Notes: generated by a model not told the origin, from the sequence alone. A DNA stretch of 64,000 nt from Nocardia vaccinii NBRC 15922 (GCF_001613305.1 NZ_BDCC01000028.1:1-64000), one strand, 5' to 3'. Positions 34,789-44,923 are shown, counted from the first letter of the stretch. Numbers and translations: made by a program.

Positions 34789-37700
34789 ATGAGGCTGCAT
34801 CGGTTGGAGTTGACGGCGTTCGGGCCGTTCGCCGACACCGCGGTGGTGGATTTCGATGTGCTCGGGGGCGACGGGCTTTTCCTGCTGCACGGGCAGACCG
34901 GGGCGGGGAAGACGACGGTGTTGGACGCGATCGCGTTCGCGCTGTACGGGAAGGTTCCGGGGGCGCGGGGGGACAGTAAGCGGCTGCACTCGGATCACGC
35001 GGACCCGCAGACGCCGCCGCGGGTGGCGCTGGAGGCGACGCTGGGCGGTCGCCGGCTGCGGCTGACTCGCTCGCCGGAATTCCGGCGGCCCAAGAAGCGT
35101 GGCGAGGGCTGGAAGGATGAACAGCCCAAGGCCACCTTGGAATGGCTGGACGGTCGCGGCCAGAATCTGTCGCGGCTCACCGATATCGGCGACGAGGTGA
35201 TCCGGCTGCTCGGGATGAGCGCCGATCAGTTCTTCCAGGTGGTCTTGCTGCCGCAGGGCGATTTCGCGCGATTCCTGCGCTCGGAGAACGAGGATCGCGA
35301 GAAACTGCTCGAAAAGCTCTTCGACACCGAGCGATTCGGCACCGCCGAACAGTGGCTGGCGCAGCGCCGCCGGGACAGCACCGCCGAACTCGATACGCAG
35401 CGGCAGAGTATCGACCGGCTCATCGGCCAAGTGGTCGTCTCCGCGGGTGTGGGCGCCACCGAGACCGTCGGAATTCTGGAGGCGACCGAATGGTCGCAGC
35501 AACTCCTCGCCGCCGCCCGTGCCGATCTGGCGACCACGAAAGCCGAACTCGCGCAGCGTCGCGAGGATTCGACTGTGGCTCACGCCGCCGCCGAGCAGCA
35601 GCGCCGCCTGCACGAATTGCATCGCCGCCTGTCCACGGCACGTTCGCAACTGGAGGACTACGCCTGCACCGCGGAACTGCGCGCTCGTCGGCGCATCGAA
35701 TTGGATCAGTCCCGGCGCGCCGAGCCGGTCGCCACCGCCCTCGAAGAGGCTCGCACGGCCGCGACGGCCCTCCGCCGCCGCACCGGCGAATCCCTCGACC
35801 TCGCCGAACGCCTCGCCACCAGCCTGCTCGAACCACCCAGCGCCGAACTTCCCGGAACCGTCTGGGCCGCAGCAGATCTGGCCGCCGCTGAACTCGCCGG
35901 CTCCGACCTTGCCGCCGAACTCTCGGCCATACCGCCGACCCCCGAGCAGAGCCGGAGTTTCAGAGCAGATTTCGACGATCCCGGCGTGAGTTCCGGTGCA
36001 TCCGGCAAGGCGGTGCTGGAGGTCAGCGACGACGCCGCGCCGAATCGTCGGCGACGAGGATCGGACAACGGGTCCGGCACTTCGGCCGACCATGCCGCGG
36101 GGACGTCTCGACGCGCGGACGGCTCGGCGATCGATGCGGACGTCGCATTCGATGGTGCGCCCGGCCGACGGTCGCTGCCTGCCGGTCCGTCCGAGGACGC
36201 TGCCGATACGCTCCCCGCGCCCGATGCGCCTGCGGCCGATAGTGCCTCGGATCCGCTGAGACAGGCGCGCCGCGGCGTGTCGGAGGATGACGATCCGATG
36301 CCGAATGGTGCGGCGGACGCACTCGTGGGCGGGGTGGCCGGTACCTCGAGGGAGCCGGAGGATCCGGCGACCCGAGCGGCTGCCGATCGGGCGCCGGTCG
36401 GTTATGTCGAACTCGAGTTGTTCTCGATCGATCCGATGCCGGAGGCCGTGGGTGCCGAGCCCGAGGTGGGCGGCCGGCGGAATTCCGCCGAGGCCGGGGA
36501 GGGTGCCGGGCGGCGAGGGTCGGGTGAGAATGCCGGTCGGCGGGTGAGCGGGGCGCGGAAGGCGGCCAGGACCGCTGCGGGGGATCGGCCGCTGCGGGTG
36601 CTGGATTCGGCGGCCGGTTGGGCTGTCGACGTCGGTGAGCCCGGACTGTTCTCGGTGGAGTCGCGGTCCGCGGGCGAGGGTTTGCCCGGTGGTTCGGACG
36701 GAACCGGAGCTGTGCTTCCGGCCGCTGAAACCGGCGTGGTCACAGCCGGATTCGAGGATGCAGCCGCGGAAGATTCGCGTTCGGAGGTCATTACGGCCGA
36801 AGCCACCCGGAGCGTCGAACAGACTGCTGGAGTTGATGATTCGAGTCGGAAGCCCGTCGCGAACCAGGAACCGGGCCAGGCGGTCGGCGGTGAGAATGCC
36901 GACTCCGATGTGCGGGAGACGTTCCGGGACGATGGCACCGAGGCCGAGCTCACCGGCATCGATGCGGCGATTCAGCGGTGGTCGGCGCAGATCGGTGCGC
37001 TGGACGAGGTGCGCGGCGACGCGGAATCGGCGCAGCGGCTGAATGTCGAACTCGCGAGGTTGCGCAAGGAGCAGTCGGCGCTGCGATCCGCGATGGCGAA
37101 GCTGTCCGCCGACCGGGCCGCAATGCCGGAAACGATTGCCGCGCTGGATGTCCGGGTACGCGAAGCGGAGCAGGCAGCCGCTGGGCTGGCCGGATTGCAG
37201 GCGGAATGCGAACGGCTGCGCACGGCTTCGGAGGCGGCGACCGAACTCGCCGCCCGCCGCACCGAACTCGCCCGCGCCACAACCGCATTCGAGTCGGCGC
37301 GAGTGGCGCACGTCGATGCCCGTGAGCACACCCTCGCGATCCGCGAGCGCAGGCTCGCCGGAATGGCGGCCGAACTGGCGGGTGCGCTCGCCGACGGACA
37401 GCCGTGCGGCGTATGCGGTTCCGCGGAACATCCGGCCCCGGCCCAGCCGACCGCGGCCGCCGCGTCCAAGGCCGACGAGGAACGTGCGGTCGCCGCCGAA
37501 CGTACCGCTGAATCCGCCCGTGACCGCACGAAATCTCGGCTGTCCGAGCTGGAGAACGACATCGCGGTGCTCATCGCTCGCGGCGGTGAGGGCGATCGGG
37601 CCGAGTTGTCCGCCGCGCTCAACGTCGCCACCGAACGTTACAAATCCGCCCGCCGCGCCGGCGCCCGCGTCGAGGAGCTCACCGGCGAGCTGAACCGTTC

Positions 37701-38913
37701 GCGCGCCGACGAGACGCGCCTGCAGAGCGAACTGCGTGAACTCGATGTCCGCAACAGTGCCGTGGTCGAACGTGTCATCGCCGCCGACCGCCGGATGGCC
37801 GAGCTGACCGAGCGGCTGCGCACCGCCGCCGGAGCGGACGGCACGGTGGATCGCCGCCGGGCCCGCTTGGATGCCCTCGTGCGCGATGCCACCGAACTCC
37901 GCGCCGCCCGAACCGAAGCCGATGCCGCCCGCGAACAGGTCACCGCGGCGGCTCGCCGAGTGGAGCAGCTGGCCCGTGCGGCCGAGTTGGTCACACTCGC
38001 GGACGTGATTGTGCCCGAGAGCGGTTCGGAGCCGGACTACGGTGTGCTGGCGGCATATGCGAAGGTCGTCGACGCCGCCACCCGCACCCCACAGCAGCAG
38101 AGCGAGATCGAGCGTGAGCTGAGCGCGGCCGACAGCACGCGGGCGCACGCCGAAGCGGTTCTGGCCGAACCCGATATCAAAACCGCCGCGGATGCCGAAC
38201 TCGACGATCCACTGGAGCTGGAAGCCCGAGTCGCGCAGGCGCGTACCGCGCTGGATGCGGCTGTGGCCGCCCACTCCCAGGCCGAACATCGGGTGCAGCA
38301 GCTCGAGGAGTTGGGCACGCAGCTGTGGGCTGCGGTGGATCGCATCACCCCGATGCAGCACGCACATGACGAGCTGGCCGCGCTGGCCGACGTGGTGGCC
38401 GGTCGCGGCGAGAACAACCGCCGTATGTCGCTGCGTTCGTACGTACTCGCGGCCAGGCTCGAGGAGGTGGCCATCGCCGGTTCCGTGCGCCTGCGCCGAA
38501 TGTCCGGTGGCCGATACGAATTCGTGCACACCGATGTCGCGGGACGCAATGGCCGGCGCGGCGGTCTCGGCCTGGACATCCGCGACGACTACACCGGCGC
38601 GATCCGTCCGGCCAAGACTCTCTCCGGCGGCGAAACCTTCATGGCCTCACTGGCTCTGGCGCTCGGCCTGGCCGATGTGGTGGCCGCCGAGTCCGGCGGT
38701 CTGGTCATGGACACCCTGTTCATCGACGAGGGCTTCGGCAGCCTCGACGCCGACACCCTCGACGCGGTCATGGGCGTTCTGGACGATCTGCGTTCCGGCG
38801 GACGCGTAGTCGGCATAGTCAGCCACGTCGACGAGATGCGCCAACGCATCCCCAGCCGCCTCCACGTCATCCGCCAACCCACCGGCTCCCACCTGGAAAC
38901 GATTGTCGCGTAA
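34789..38913 (+). CDS. sbcC: SbcC (Rad50-like) ATPase with a large low-complexity insert
   Basis: 1374 residues; actinobacterial SbcC is usually about 1000. It has Walker A GQTGAGKTT in the first 50 residues, a Q-loop region (QVVLLPQGDFARFL), long coiled-coil arms, a zinc hook CGVC at residues 873-876, the ABC signature LSGGETFMASLALALGLADVV and Walker B LFIDEGFGSLD. With SbcD it opens DNA ends and hairpins. The surplus lies in the first arm: residues about 381-719 (35929-36945) are Gly/Ser/Asp/Glu/Arg-rich, have no coiled-coil pattern and look disordered. Reading frame and codon bias continue through the insert, so it is translated. It would form a flexible break in the arm before the hook. 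Confidence 0.93.
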   Translation: MRLHRLELTAFGPFADTAVVDFDVLGGDGLFLLHGQTGAGKTTVLDAIAFALYGKVPGARGDSKRLHSDHADPQTPPRVALEATLGGRRLRLTRSPEFRRPKKRGEGWKDEQPKATLEWLDGRGQNLSRLTDIGDEVIRLLGMSADQFFQVVLLPQGDFARFLRSENEDREKLLEKLFDTERFGTAEQWLAQRRRDSTAELDTQRQSIDRLIGQVVVSAGVGATETVGILEATEWSQQLLAAARADLATTKAELAQRREDSTVAHAAAEQQRRLHELHRRLSTARSQLEDYACTAELRARRRIELDQSRRAEPVATALEEARTAATALRRRTGESLDLAERLATSLLEPPSAELPGTVWAAADLAAAELAGSDLAAELSAIPPTPEQSRSFRADFDDPGVSSGASGKAVLEVSDDAAPNRRRRGSDNGSGTSADHAAGTSRRADGSAIDADVAFDGAPGRRSLPAGPSEDAADTLPAPDAPAADSASDPLRQARRGVSEDDDPMPNGAADALVGGVAGTSREPEDPATRAAADRAPVGYVELELFSIDPMPEAVGAEPEVGGRRNSAEAGEGAGRRGSGENAGRRVSGARKAARTAAGDRPLRVLDSAAGWAVDVGEPGLFSVESRSAGEGLPGGSDGTGAVLPAAETGVVTAGFEDAAAEDSRSEVITAEATRSVEQTAGVDDSSRKPVANQEPGQAVGGENADSDVRETFRDDGTEAELTGIDAAIQRWSAQIGALDEVRGDAESAQRLNVELARLRKEQSALRSAMAKLSADRAAMPETIAALDVRVREAEQAAAGLAGLQAECERLRTASEAATELAARRTELARATTAFESARVAHVDAREHTLAIRERRLAGMAAELAGALADGQPCGVCGSAEHPAPAQPTAAAASKADEERAVAAERTAESARDRTKSRLSELENDIAVLIARGGEGDRAELSAALNVATERYKSARRAGARVEELTGELNRSRADETRLQSELRELDVRNSAVVERVIAADRRMAELTERLRTAAGADGTVDRRRARLDALVRDATELRAARTEADAAREQVTAAARRVEQLARAAELVTLADVIVPESGSEPDYGVLAAYAKVVDAATRTPQQQSEIERELSAADSTRAHAEAVLAEPDIKTAADAELDDPLELEARVAQARTALDAAVAAHSQAEHRVQQLEELGTQLWAAVDRITPMQHAHDELAALADVVAGRGENNRRMSLRSYVLAARLEEVAIAGSVRLRRMSGGRYEFVHTDVAGRNGRRGGLGLDIRDDYTGAIRPAKTLSGGETFMASLALALGLADVVAAESGGLVMDTLFIDEGFGSLDADTLDAVMGVLDDLRSGGRVVGIVSHVDEMRQRIPSRLHVIRQPTGSHLETIVA

Positions 38914-38953
38914 CGCGTGCCAGCCTGCATACTCCGCGGTCCTGGTCACGTTG

Positions 38954-40150
38954 TCACGTGCCGGGTCCTTCGTCGGCCTGGAGCCTGCTCAGCAATTCCC
39001 GCCACGAACCGATATCGTGGCCGGCTCCGGGCTCGAGCGGTTCGACCTCGCCCTCGTAATTCCGATAGAGCTCTCGCAAACGCTGGAGACCAAACGTCTG
39101 GACCGGGTCGGCGGCAGAGCCGAGTTGCTGGAGCCGGTGTGAGTGTTCGGCGAATGTCCGGCTGCCCGATCGAACAACATCGGTCCATTGATCGGTCGTG
39201 GAGAAGATATCTCTGTTGAAATCCGGCAGGATGCTGGGCGAGAGTCCCTCGCGTTCCAAGGCCCAGTTCATCAGGAGCCGTGAGGACCGCCCGTTGTAGT
39301 CTCTGAACGGGTGGATGGAGATGAACCGCTGCTGGAGTTCGGCCGCGAGCCGGTACGGATCGCTCCCGGGCCGCGCGCGTGCCTCATTGTACCAGTCGGA
39401 CAACGACTGAAGTTCGTGGCGGATTGAATCCGGGTCGGTGATCCGATAGGAGACTGCGCCGATGTTGCGTTCCAAAGGAACAGTTCCTTCGTGGATATGT
39501 ATCAAGTAGGGGTTGGCCTCGATCGCTGATATTTCATCCAATGTGAACGGTTTCCCGTTGATGAACCACCGCTCTCCTTGTACGAAGACCCCGGCGTCGG
39601 GCATGCCAAACTGTGCGACTCGCTGGTGCAGTTCGGAGATGAACGGCACGGACAATTCCTGATCGCCGTACCTGCGCGTGAATGCGCGTGCATCCAGATA
39701 GCCCGCCCAATCCCTTGCACCGAACAACAATTCGGGCTGCGGTCGATCGGCGATCATGGCCGCCTGGTGGACCGGCTCGTCGATGAACAGACTCGACTCC
39801 AGCGCACGCTGGGACGGAGTGTGCAACCCCAGTTCTGCAGACCGTTGTTCGATCAGCGCCAACGGTTTGTCCAGGCGATCCAGCGGCGGCTGAACTTCTC
39901 CCTGTGTTATCGGTACCTGCGGACCGAAATCATCTGCCGAATCCGGCTCGGTCGCCAGGACCCGGGCCTCGCCGTCCAGATCCGACTTTCGAATTCTCCG
40001 CGCGGCCGTCTCGCCCCGGTCGGCGATCTCACGCATGGCGCCCGCATCGTGTTCGGCTGCCTCGGTTACTCGAAGGATCTTGGGGGCTATTCGCTCACGA
40101 AATAGATCGGCAATGGCCCTGCTGATCCACATCCTGCTCCTGCCCAGCAC
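38954..40150 (-). CDS. Fic family AMPylase-like protein
   Basis: About 398 residues from 40150 (Met at 40132 is an alternative). The C-terminal half is a Fic domain with active-site loop HPFRDYNGRSSRLL (about residue 278); the canonical motif is HPFx(D/E)GNGR, so Gly is replaced by Tyr here, a variant also seen in other Fic groups. The catalytic His and final Arg are kept. Fic proteins move AMP, or another nucleotide or phosphate group, onto target proteins. I do not see the inhibitory S/TxxxE(G/N) helix, nor a small antitoxin gene next to it. Base composition looks lower in GC than the neighbours, which hints at transfer. It is convergent with sbcC. Confidence 0.85.
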   Translation of the reverse strand: MLGRSRMWISRAIADLFRERIAPKILRVTEAAEHDAGAMREIADRGETAARRIRKSDLDGEARVLATEPDSADDFGPQVPITQGEVQPPLDRLDKPLALIEQRSAELGLHTPSQRALESSLFIDEPVHQAAMIADRPQPELLFGARDWAGYLDARAFTRRYGDQELSVPFISELHQRVAQFGMPDAGVFVQGERWFINGKPFTLDEISAIEANPYLIHIHEGTVPLERNIGAVSYRITDPDSIRHELQSLSDWYNEARARPGSDPYRLAAELQQRFISIHPFRDYNGRSSRLLMNWALEREGLSPSILPDFNRDIFSTTDQWTDVVRSGSRTFAEHSHRLQQLGSAADPVQTFGLQRLRELYRNYEGEVEPLEPGAGHDIGSWRELLSRLQADEGPGT

Positions 40151-40229
40151 CTACTGGCAGAACTGTGCTCAGCCACGGTACGCGACGGTTCCAATCACTC
40201 GATCGAGACTCTATCCGGAGACAGAACGG

Positions 40230-40751
40230 TTACCCAGTAGCGAATGGTGTTTCGAAACTTTCGTGCCGCAGCAGCCATGCCTTGACATCCAGTCCCCAGC
40301 GGAATCCGCCGAGTGTTCCGTCGGTGCGCAGGATGCGGTGGCAGGGGACGAAGAGGGCGGCGGCGTTGCGGGCGCAGGCGTTGGAGGCGGCGCGGACGGC
40401 TTCGGGGCGGCCGGACAGGGCGGCGAATGCGGTGTAGGTGATCGGATTTCCGGCCGGGACAGTGCGGAGCACGTCCCAGGCGTGCAGTAGGAAGGGGCCG
40501 GATACCTGACGTACCGGGATGGTGTCGATCGCGAAAATCTCACCGGCGTGGTACTTCTCGACCGCGCTGGTCACCTCGCCGAGCGAATCACGTTGCCGCA
40601 GTTCATCGGGCCGCAGACTGGGATGTACGAGCTGTCGTAATCCCCCGGAATCGGCGGTCCAGCCGGCGGCCAGGACCACGCCATCCGCATCGACCAGCGT
40701 GGTGAACGGCCCGAGTGTCGTCGGAGTCGTCGCGAATTCGGCGGTATTCAT
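40230..40751 (-). CDS. ogt: Methylated-DNA-protein-cysteine methyltransferase
   Basis: 173 residues from ATG 40751. It repairs O6-alkylguanine by transferring the alkyl group to its own cysteine, once only. The active site is in FVPCHRILRTDGTLGGFRWGLDVKAWLL. The wing helix region PITYTAFAALSGRPEAVRAASNACARN binds DNA. It starts 10 bp after the ada-alkA stop, so the pair is one operon. Confidence 0.95.
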   Translation of the reverse strand: MNTAEFATTPTTLGPFTTLVDADGVVLAAGWTADSGGLRQLVHPSLRPDELRQRDSLGEVTSAVEKYHAGEIFAIDTIPVRQVSGPFLLHAWDVLRTVPAGNPITYTAFAALSGRPEAVRAASNACARNAAALFVPCHRILRTDGTLGGFRWGLDVKAWLLRHESFETPFATG

Positions 40752-40761
40752 TGTGCTGCAC

Positions 40762-42249
40762 CTACTTTCGCCGATTCATCGGCTGCGAGTCGGGCCGGGC
40801 GGCGAGAGCCCGCTTCCACAGATGCATGGACAGATAGGACCGCCACGGTGACCACCGCGCGGTATCGGTGAGGTCGATGCCAAGCAGCGCCGCGCCGCGC
40901 CGGACCACCAGATCGGTGTGCATCAGCACGTCCGGATCGGCGAGGAGCCGCATGGTCACGTAATCCGCCGTCCACGGCCCGACCCCGTCCAGAGCGAGTA
41001 GATCGTGGCGCAGGTCGGGGGCGGTGCGACCGGCATGCAGGCACAGCTCGCCGGAAGCCAGCGCACGCGCCGCCGAGACGATGGACGACGTGCGCCGCGC
41101 CGGTCCGGTCAACACCTCGGAACCGTGCTCGGCGATCGCCTCGGGGGTCGGGAAGAGCCGCGGTACCGGCCCGCCGATATCCTCGCCCAGTGCCTCCACC
41201 AGGCGGGCGGTGTGCGTTGCGGCCGCCGCGACCGAGATCTGCTGACCGATCATGGTGCGCAGCAACAGTTCCGGGCCGTCGATACAGCCGGGAACGCGAA
41301 TGCCGGGACCGAACCCCGGTCCGCGTCCGGACTCCCGGCTACCCGCGGTGAGCGCTTCATCGATGCCGACCGGGTCGGCGTCCAGGTCCAGCAGATGCCG
41401 CAACCGCGCCACCGTCGGGGCGAGATCGCGCATATCGTGCAGGGCCAGGCCCGCTCGCACATGGCCGGGCTGCACGCTCAGGCGCACCGTGGCATGTCCG
41501 TGCGGTGTGCGCAGTCCGCGCGTGTAGTGGCCGTCCTCCCACAGATCCAGCCCCGGCACCGCGTGCGAGGACAGGAACCAGGTCAGCCAGCCCGCGTCGA
41601 GCGGTTCGCGATACGGCAGCCGCAGGGTGAGCACGCCGTTCGTCGCGGGCAGGGTATCGCCGCGCAGCCGCCGCGACTCGTCCCGCAGAACCGTCGGGCT
41701 GACCGCGAACACCTCGCGCACGGTGTCGTTGAACTGGCGGATACTGGCGAATCCGGCGGCGAAGGCGACATCGGACATCGGCATGTGTGTGGTCTGGATC
41801 AGCAGTCGGGCGGTATGCGCGCGATGCGCGCGTGCCAGAGCCAGCGGCCCCGCACCGAGTTCCGTGGTCAACACCCTGGTCAGCTGACGCTGGGAATAGC
41901 CGAGCGATCCGGCCAGTGCGGGCACGCCACCACGTTCGATCACCCCGTCGGCGATCAGTCGCATGGCGCGCGCGGCGAGATCCGCACGGGTGTTCCACAG
42001 CGGCGAGCCGGGTGCCGCATCGGGCAGGCAGCGACGGCAGGCGCGGAATCCGGACTGCTGTGCGGCCGCGGCGGTCGGCAGGAACGTCACATTCGCGCGT
42101 TTGGGAGTTATGGCCGGACACGATGGGCGGCAATAGATTCCGGTCGTGCGGACGGCGGTCACGAACTGCCCGTCGAAACGGGCGTCGCGGGTCGTGACCG
42201 CGCGATAACAGCGCTCGAACTCGAGACCGTGTGCACTCACACAATCCAC
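40762..42249 (-). CDS. alkA: Ada regulatory domain fused to AlkA DNA glycosylase
   Basis: 495 residues from GTG 42249. Order of domains: methyl-phosphotriester-accepting Ada zinc domain (YCRPSCPAITPKRANVTF and ACRRC, four cysteines); AraC-type helix-turn-helix (LAGSLGYSQRQLTRVL, VAFAAGFASIRQFNDTVREVF); then AlkA N-terminal and helix-hairpin-helix glycosylase domains (LLLRTMIGQQISVAAAATH, LDGVGPWTADYVTMR, HTDLVVRRG with the catalytic Asp). It senses methylated DNA backbone, activates alkylation-repair genes and removes alkylated bases. Resembles M. tuberculosis Rv1317c. The following ogt gene is the second alkylation-repair gene. Confidence 0.94.
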   Translation of the reverse strand: MDCVSAHGLEFERCYRAVTTRDARFDGQFVTAVRTTGIYCRPSCPAITPKRANVTFLPTAAAAQQSGFRACRRCLPDAAPGSPLWNTRADLAARAMRLIADGVIERGGVPALAGSLGYSQRQLTRVLTTELGAGPLALARAHRAHTARLLIQTTHMPMSDVAFAAGFASIRQFNDTVREVFAVSPTVLRDESRRLRGDTLPATNGVLTLRLPYREPLDAGWLTWFLSSHAVPGLDLWEDGHYTRGLRTPHGHATVRLSVQPGHVRAGLALHDMRDLAPTVARLRHLLDLDADPVGIDEALTAGSRESGRGPGFGPGIRVPGCIDGPELLLRTMIGQQISVAAAATHTARLVEALGEDIGGPVPRLFPTPEAIAEHGSEVLTGPARRTSSIVSAARALASGELCLHAGRTAPDLRHDLLALDGVGPWTADYVTMRLLADPDVLMHTDLVVRRGAALLGIDLTDTARWSPWRSYLSMHLWKRALAARPDSQPMNRRK

Positions 42250-42297
42250 CCTGTCAGGACCCGCATCCCCACGCTAGCGGAAAACAGACATATATGC

Positions 42298-42558
42298 TCA
42301 ACAGCAGCGGGTGGCCGGATTGCGTTCGGCGGCCGCGTACCGGTCGCGCCAGTATTCCCGTTCGGTCGGGACCGGATGCCCGGGATGATTGCGCCGCAGA
42401 TGCTCGACGTACCGCGCGTAATCCCGGCCGCCCAGAATCGCATTGAAGTATCCGGCCGCGGACCGGGCCGCGCGCAGTACGCCGCGCGCGGCCCGCATCG
42501 TGTTCGGCCGGGCTCCCCGGACTCCGGGGCTCGCGTCCGGGATCGGCGCGGATGTCAT
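42298..42558 (-). CDS. YbdD/YjiX family small protein
   Basis: 86 residues. It has the small-protein signature of this family: YFNAILGGRDYARYVEHLRRNHPGHPVPTEREYWRDRYAAAERNP. Such proteins are almost always encoded right after cstA-type transporters and probably help them. Here its start overlaps the cstA stop by four bases (ATGA), indicating translational coupling. Confidence 0.93.
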   Translation of the reverse strand: MTSAPIPDASPGVRGARPNTMRAARGVLRAARSAAGYFNAILGGRDYARYVEHLRRNHPGHPVPTEREYWRDRYAAAERNPATRCC

Positions 42559-44894
42559 TCCGCGGCCACCGGATGCGCGGCGCCGGGTGCGGTGACCTTA
42601 CCGGCTTTCACCAGCTCGTCCCATTCCCGCTGCACCTCCCGCTCGGACTTGGTGGCCACGAAACCGCTGGGCCCGAAGATCTTCGAGGGAACCTCCGGCG
42701 TCTCGGTGGTCTCACTACCGCCGCGCCGTAGGGCTCGGATGCACACCAGCACACCGATCACCGCGACGATCAGCACCAGCACAGCGAACACGATCGACAG
42801 CGTGCCCTGGATGAAGCTGTTGCGGATCACCTTGTCCATATCGTGCATATTCTTCGCCGGCGACAAAACCTTGCCGGCGTCGCGGGCCGCACTGTAGATG
42901 CTGTGTTGCTTGAAGTAGCCCAGATTCTTGTCGGCGGAGAAGATCTTCTGCCACGACGCGGTCATCGTCACGACCAGATCCCAGATCAGCGGCAGCGCGG
43001 GAATCCACGCCCACTTGACCAGGCCCTTCTTCACCACGATGACCAGGACCACGGTCAGCGCGATCGCGGCGAGCAGCTGATTGGCGATGCCGAACAGCGG
43101 ATACAGCGTGTAGATGCCGCCGAGCGGATCGGTCACGCCCATCAGCAGCACCGAACCCCAGCCCGCGACAACGAGCGCCGAGCAGAGCCACGCGCCCGGC
43201 CGCCAGGACGGATCGGAGAACTTGCGGGCCGGCCCGCCGAGGTTGCCCAGGGTGTCCGAGAGCATGAACCGCGCGACGCGCGTCCCGGCGTCGATCGTGG
43301 TGAGGATGAACAGCGCCTCGAACATGATCGCGAAGTGGTACCAGAATGCCTTGAGCGAGGAGCCGCCCAGGAACCCTTGCAGCACATGGGACATGCCGAC
43401 CGCGAGCGTCGGCGCGCCGCCGGTCTTGGACAGCAGTGAACTCTCGTCGACGCTCTTGGCCTCGTTGATCAGATCGGTGCCGGTGATGGGCGTGCCGCCC
43501 AGATTCATCCCGTTGATCTTCTTGGCCGCGGCGTCGGCGGTGGCCTGCGCGATCTGCGCGGGCGAGGCTCCGGCGGGCAGACCGGGTGGGGTGGCCGTCA
43601 GGCCGCCGGTGTTGATCGCGAAGAACACGTGCTGGTCGACGATGCTGGCCGCGATGATCGCCATCACCGCGACGAACGACTCCATCAACATGCCGCCGTA
43701 GCCGATCATGCGCGCCTGGGACTGCTTCTCCAGCAGTTTCGGCGTGGTGCCCGAGGACACCAGCGCATGGAATCCCGACAGCGCGCCGCAGGCGATGGTG
43801 ATGAACAGGAACGGGAACAGGCTGCCCGCGAAGGCGGGACCGTGGCTGTTGCCGGCGAACTGGGAGATCGCCGGAGCCTTCAGCACGGGCATGGTGATCA
43901 GCACGCCGACCGCCAGCAGCACGATGGTGCCGATCTTCATGAACGTGGACAGATAGTCGCGCGGGGCGAGCAGCAGCCACACCGGCAGCACCGAGGCGAT
44001 GAAGCCGTAGATGATCAGAATCCACGAGATCGTGGTGCCGTCCATCATGAAAGCCGAACGGCCCCAGCCGGAATCGCCGACCCACTTACCGGCCACGATG
44101 GCGAGCAGCAACAGGACGAAACCGGCGATGGAGATCTCGCCGACCTTGCCCGGGCGCACATAGCGCAGATACAGACCCATCAGCACGGCGATCGGGACCG
44201 TCATCGAGATCGAGAACACGCCCCACGGGCTGCCGCCGTGCAGTCGCCCGTCCGCGCCCTTGGTGGCGGCCAGGGCGTTCACCACGACGATGCCGAGCAC
44301 CGCCAGCAGAATCACCATGATGGCCAGCACCGCGACCAGGGCCGCGATACCGCCGACCACGCCGAGTTCGTCGCGGGCCATCTGCCCCAGGCTGCGGCCG
44401 CGGCGTTTGACCGAGGCCCACAGCACCAGGTAGTCCTGCACCGCACCGGCGAGCACGACGCCGACCACGATCCACAGCGTGCCCGGCAGATACCCCATCT
44501 GCGCGGCGAGCACCGGCCCGACCAGCGGGCCGGCACCGGCGATGGCGGCGAAGTGGTGACCGAACAGGACCCGCCGGTCCATCGGCATGTAGTCGGTGCC
44601 GTTCTCCAATTCCTCGGCGGGCGTGGCGACATCGTCGCGCGGCTGGGTGATCCGGTTCGCGATCAGCCGGGAGTAGAACTGGTAGGCGATGATGTAGGTG
44701 CAGACCGCGGCCACCACGATCCACACCGCGTTGACGTTCTCGCCCCGGCTGATGCCCAGCACCGCCCAGCCGACGGCGCCCAGAATCGCGATGGCGAGGA
44801 AAATCGCCTTCTTCGCCGGGCTGATGGGTGAGCGGTCCACGACCCCGACCGGAGGCAGGTCGGGGTCGGTCCGGAGGTATTCGATCGTCGCCAT
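42555..44894 (-). CDS. cstA: CstA family carbon starvation transporter
   Basis: 779 residues with about 16-18 membrane segments. Typical features: NAVWIVVAAVCTYIIAYQFYSRL near the start, FGHHFAAIAGAGPLVGPVLAAQMGYLPGTLW, and ACGALSGFHALVSSGTTPK. CstA/BtsT proteins import pyruvate or peptides under carbon limitation. The C-terminal 50 residues are cytosolic and charged. The ybdD-like gene follows. A short inverted repeat at 44924-44945 lies in its promoter region. Confidence 0.94.
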   Translation of the reverse strand: MATIEYLRTDPDLPPVGVVDRSPISPAKKAIFLAIAILGAVGWAVLGISRGENVNAVWIVVAAVCTYIIAYQFYSRLIANRITQPRDDVATPAEELENGTDYMPMDRRVLFGHHFAAIAGAGPLVGPVLAAQMGYLPGTLWIVVGVVLAGAVQDYLVLWASVKRRGRSLGQMARDELGVVGGIAALVAVLAIMVILLAVLGIVVVNALAATKGADGRLHGGSPWGVFSISMTVPIAVLMGLYLRYVRPGKVGEISIAGFVLLLLAIVAGKWVGDSGWGRSAFMMDGTTISWILIIYGFIASVLPVWLLLAPRDYLSTFMKIGTIVLLAVGVLITMPVLKAPAISQFAGNSHGPAFAGSLFPFLFITIACGALSGFHALVSSGTTPKLLEKQSQARMIGYGGMLMESFVAVMAIIAASIVDQHVFFAINTGGLTATPPGLPAGASPAQIAQATADAAAKKINGMNLGGTPITGTDLINEAKSVDESSLLSKTGGAPTLAVGMSHVLQGFLGGSSLKAFWYHFAIMFEALFILTTIDAGTRVARFMLSDTLGNLGGPARKFSDPSWRPGAWLCSALVVAGWGSVLLMGVTDPLGGIYTLYPLFGIANQLLAAIALTVVLVIVVKKGLVKWAWIPALPLIWDLVVTMTASWQKIFSADKNLGYFKQHSIYSAARDAGKVLSPAKNMHDMDKVIRNSFIQGTLSIVFAVLVLIVAVIGVLVCIRALRRGGSETTETPEVPSKIFGPSGFVATKSEREVQREWDELVKAGKVTAPGAAHPVAAE

Positions 44895-44923
44895 GCGAGT
44901 AGTTCTCCCGTGTTCATGTACGG

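Noticed and set aside
34633..38529. Very long open frame on the minus strand opposite sbcC
   Set aside because: It is a mirror of sbcC caused by high GC at third positions. Its translation is Arg/Gly-rich without family motifs, and sbcC is unmistakable.
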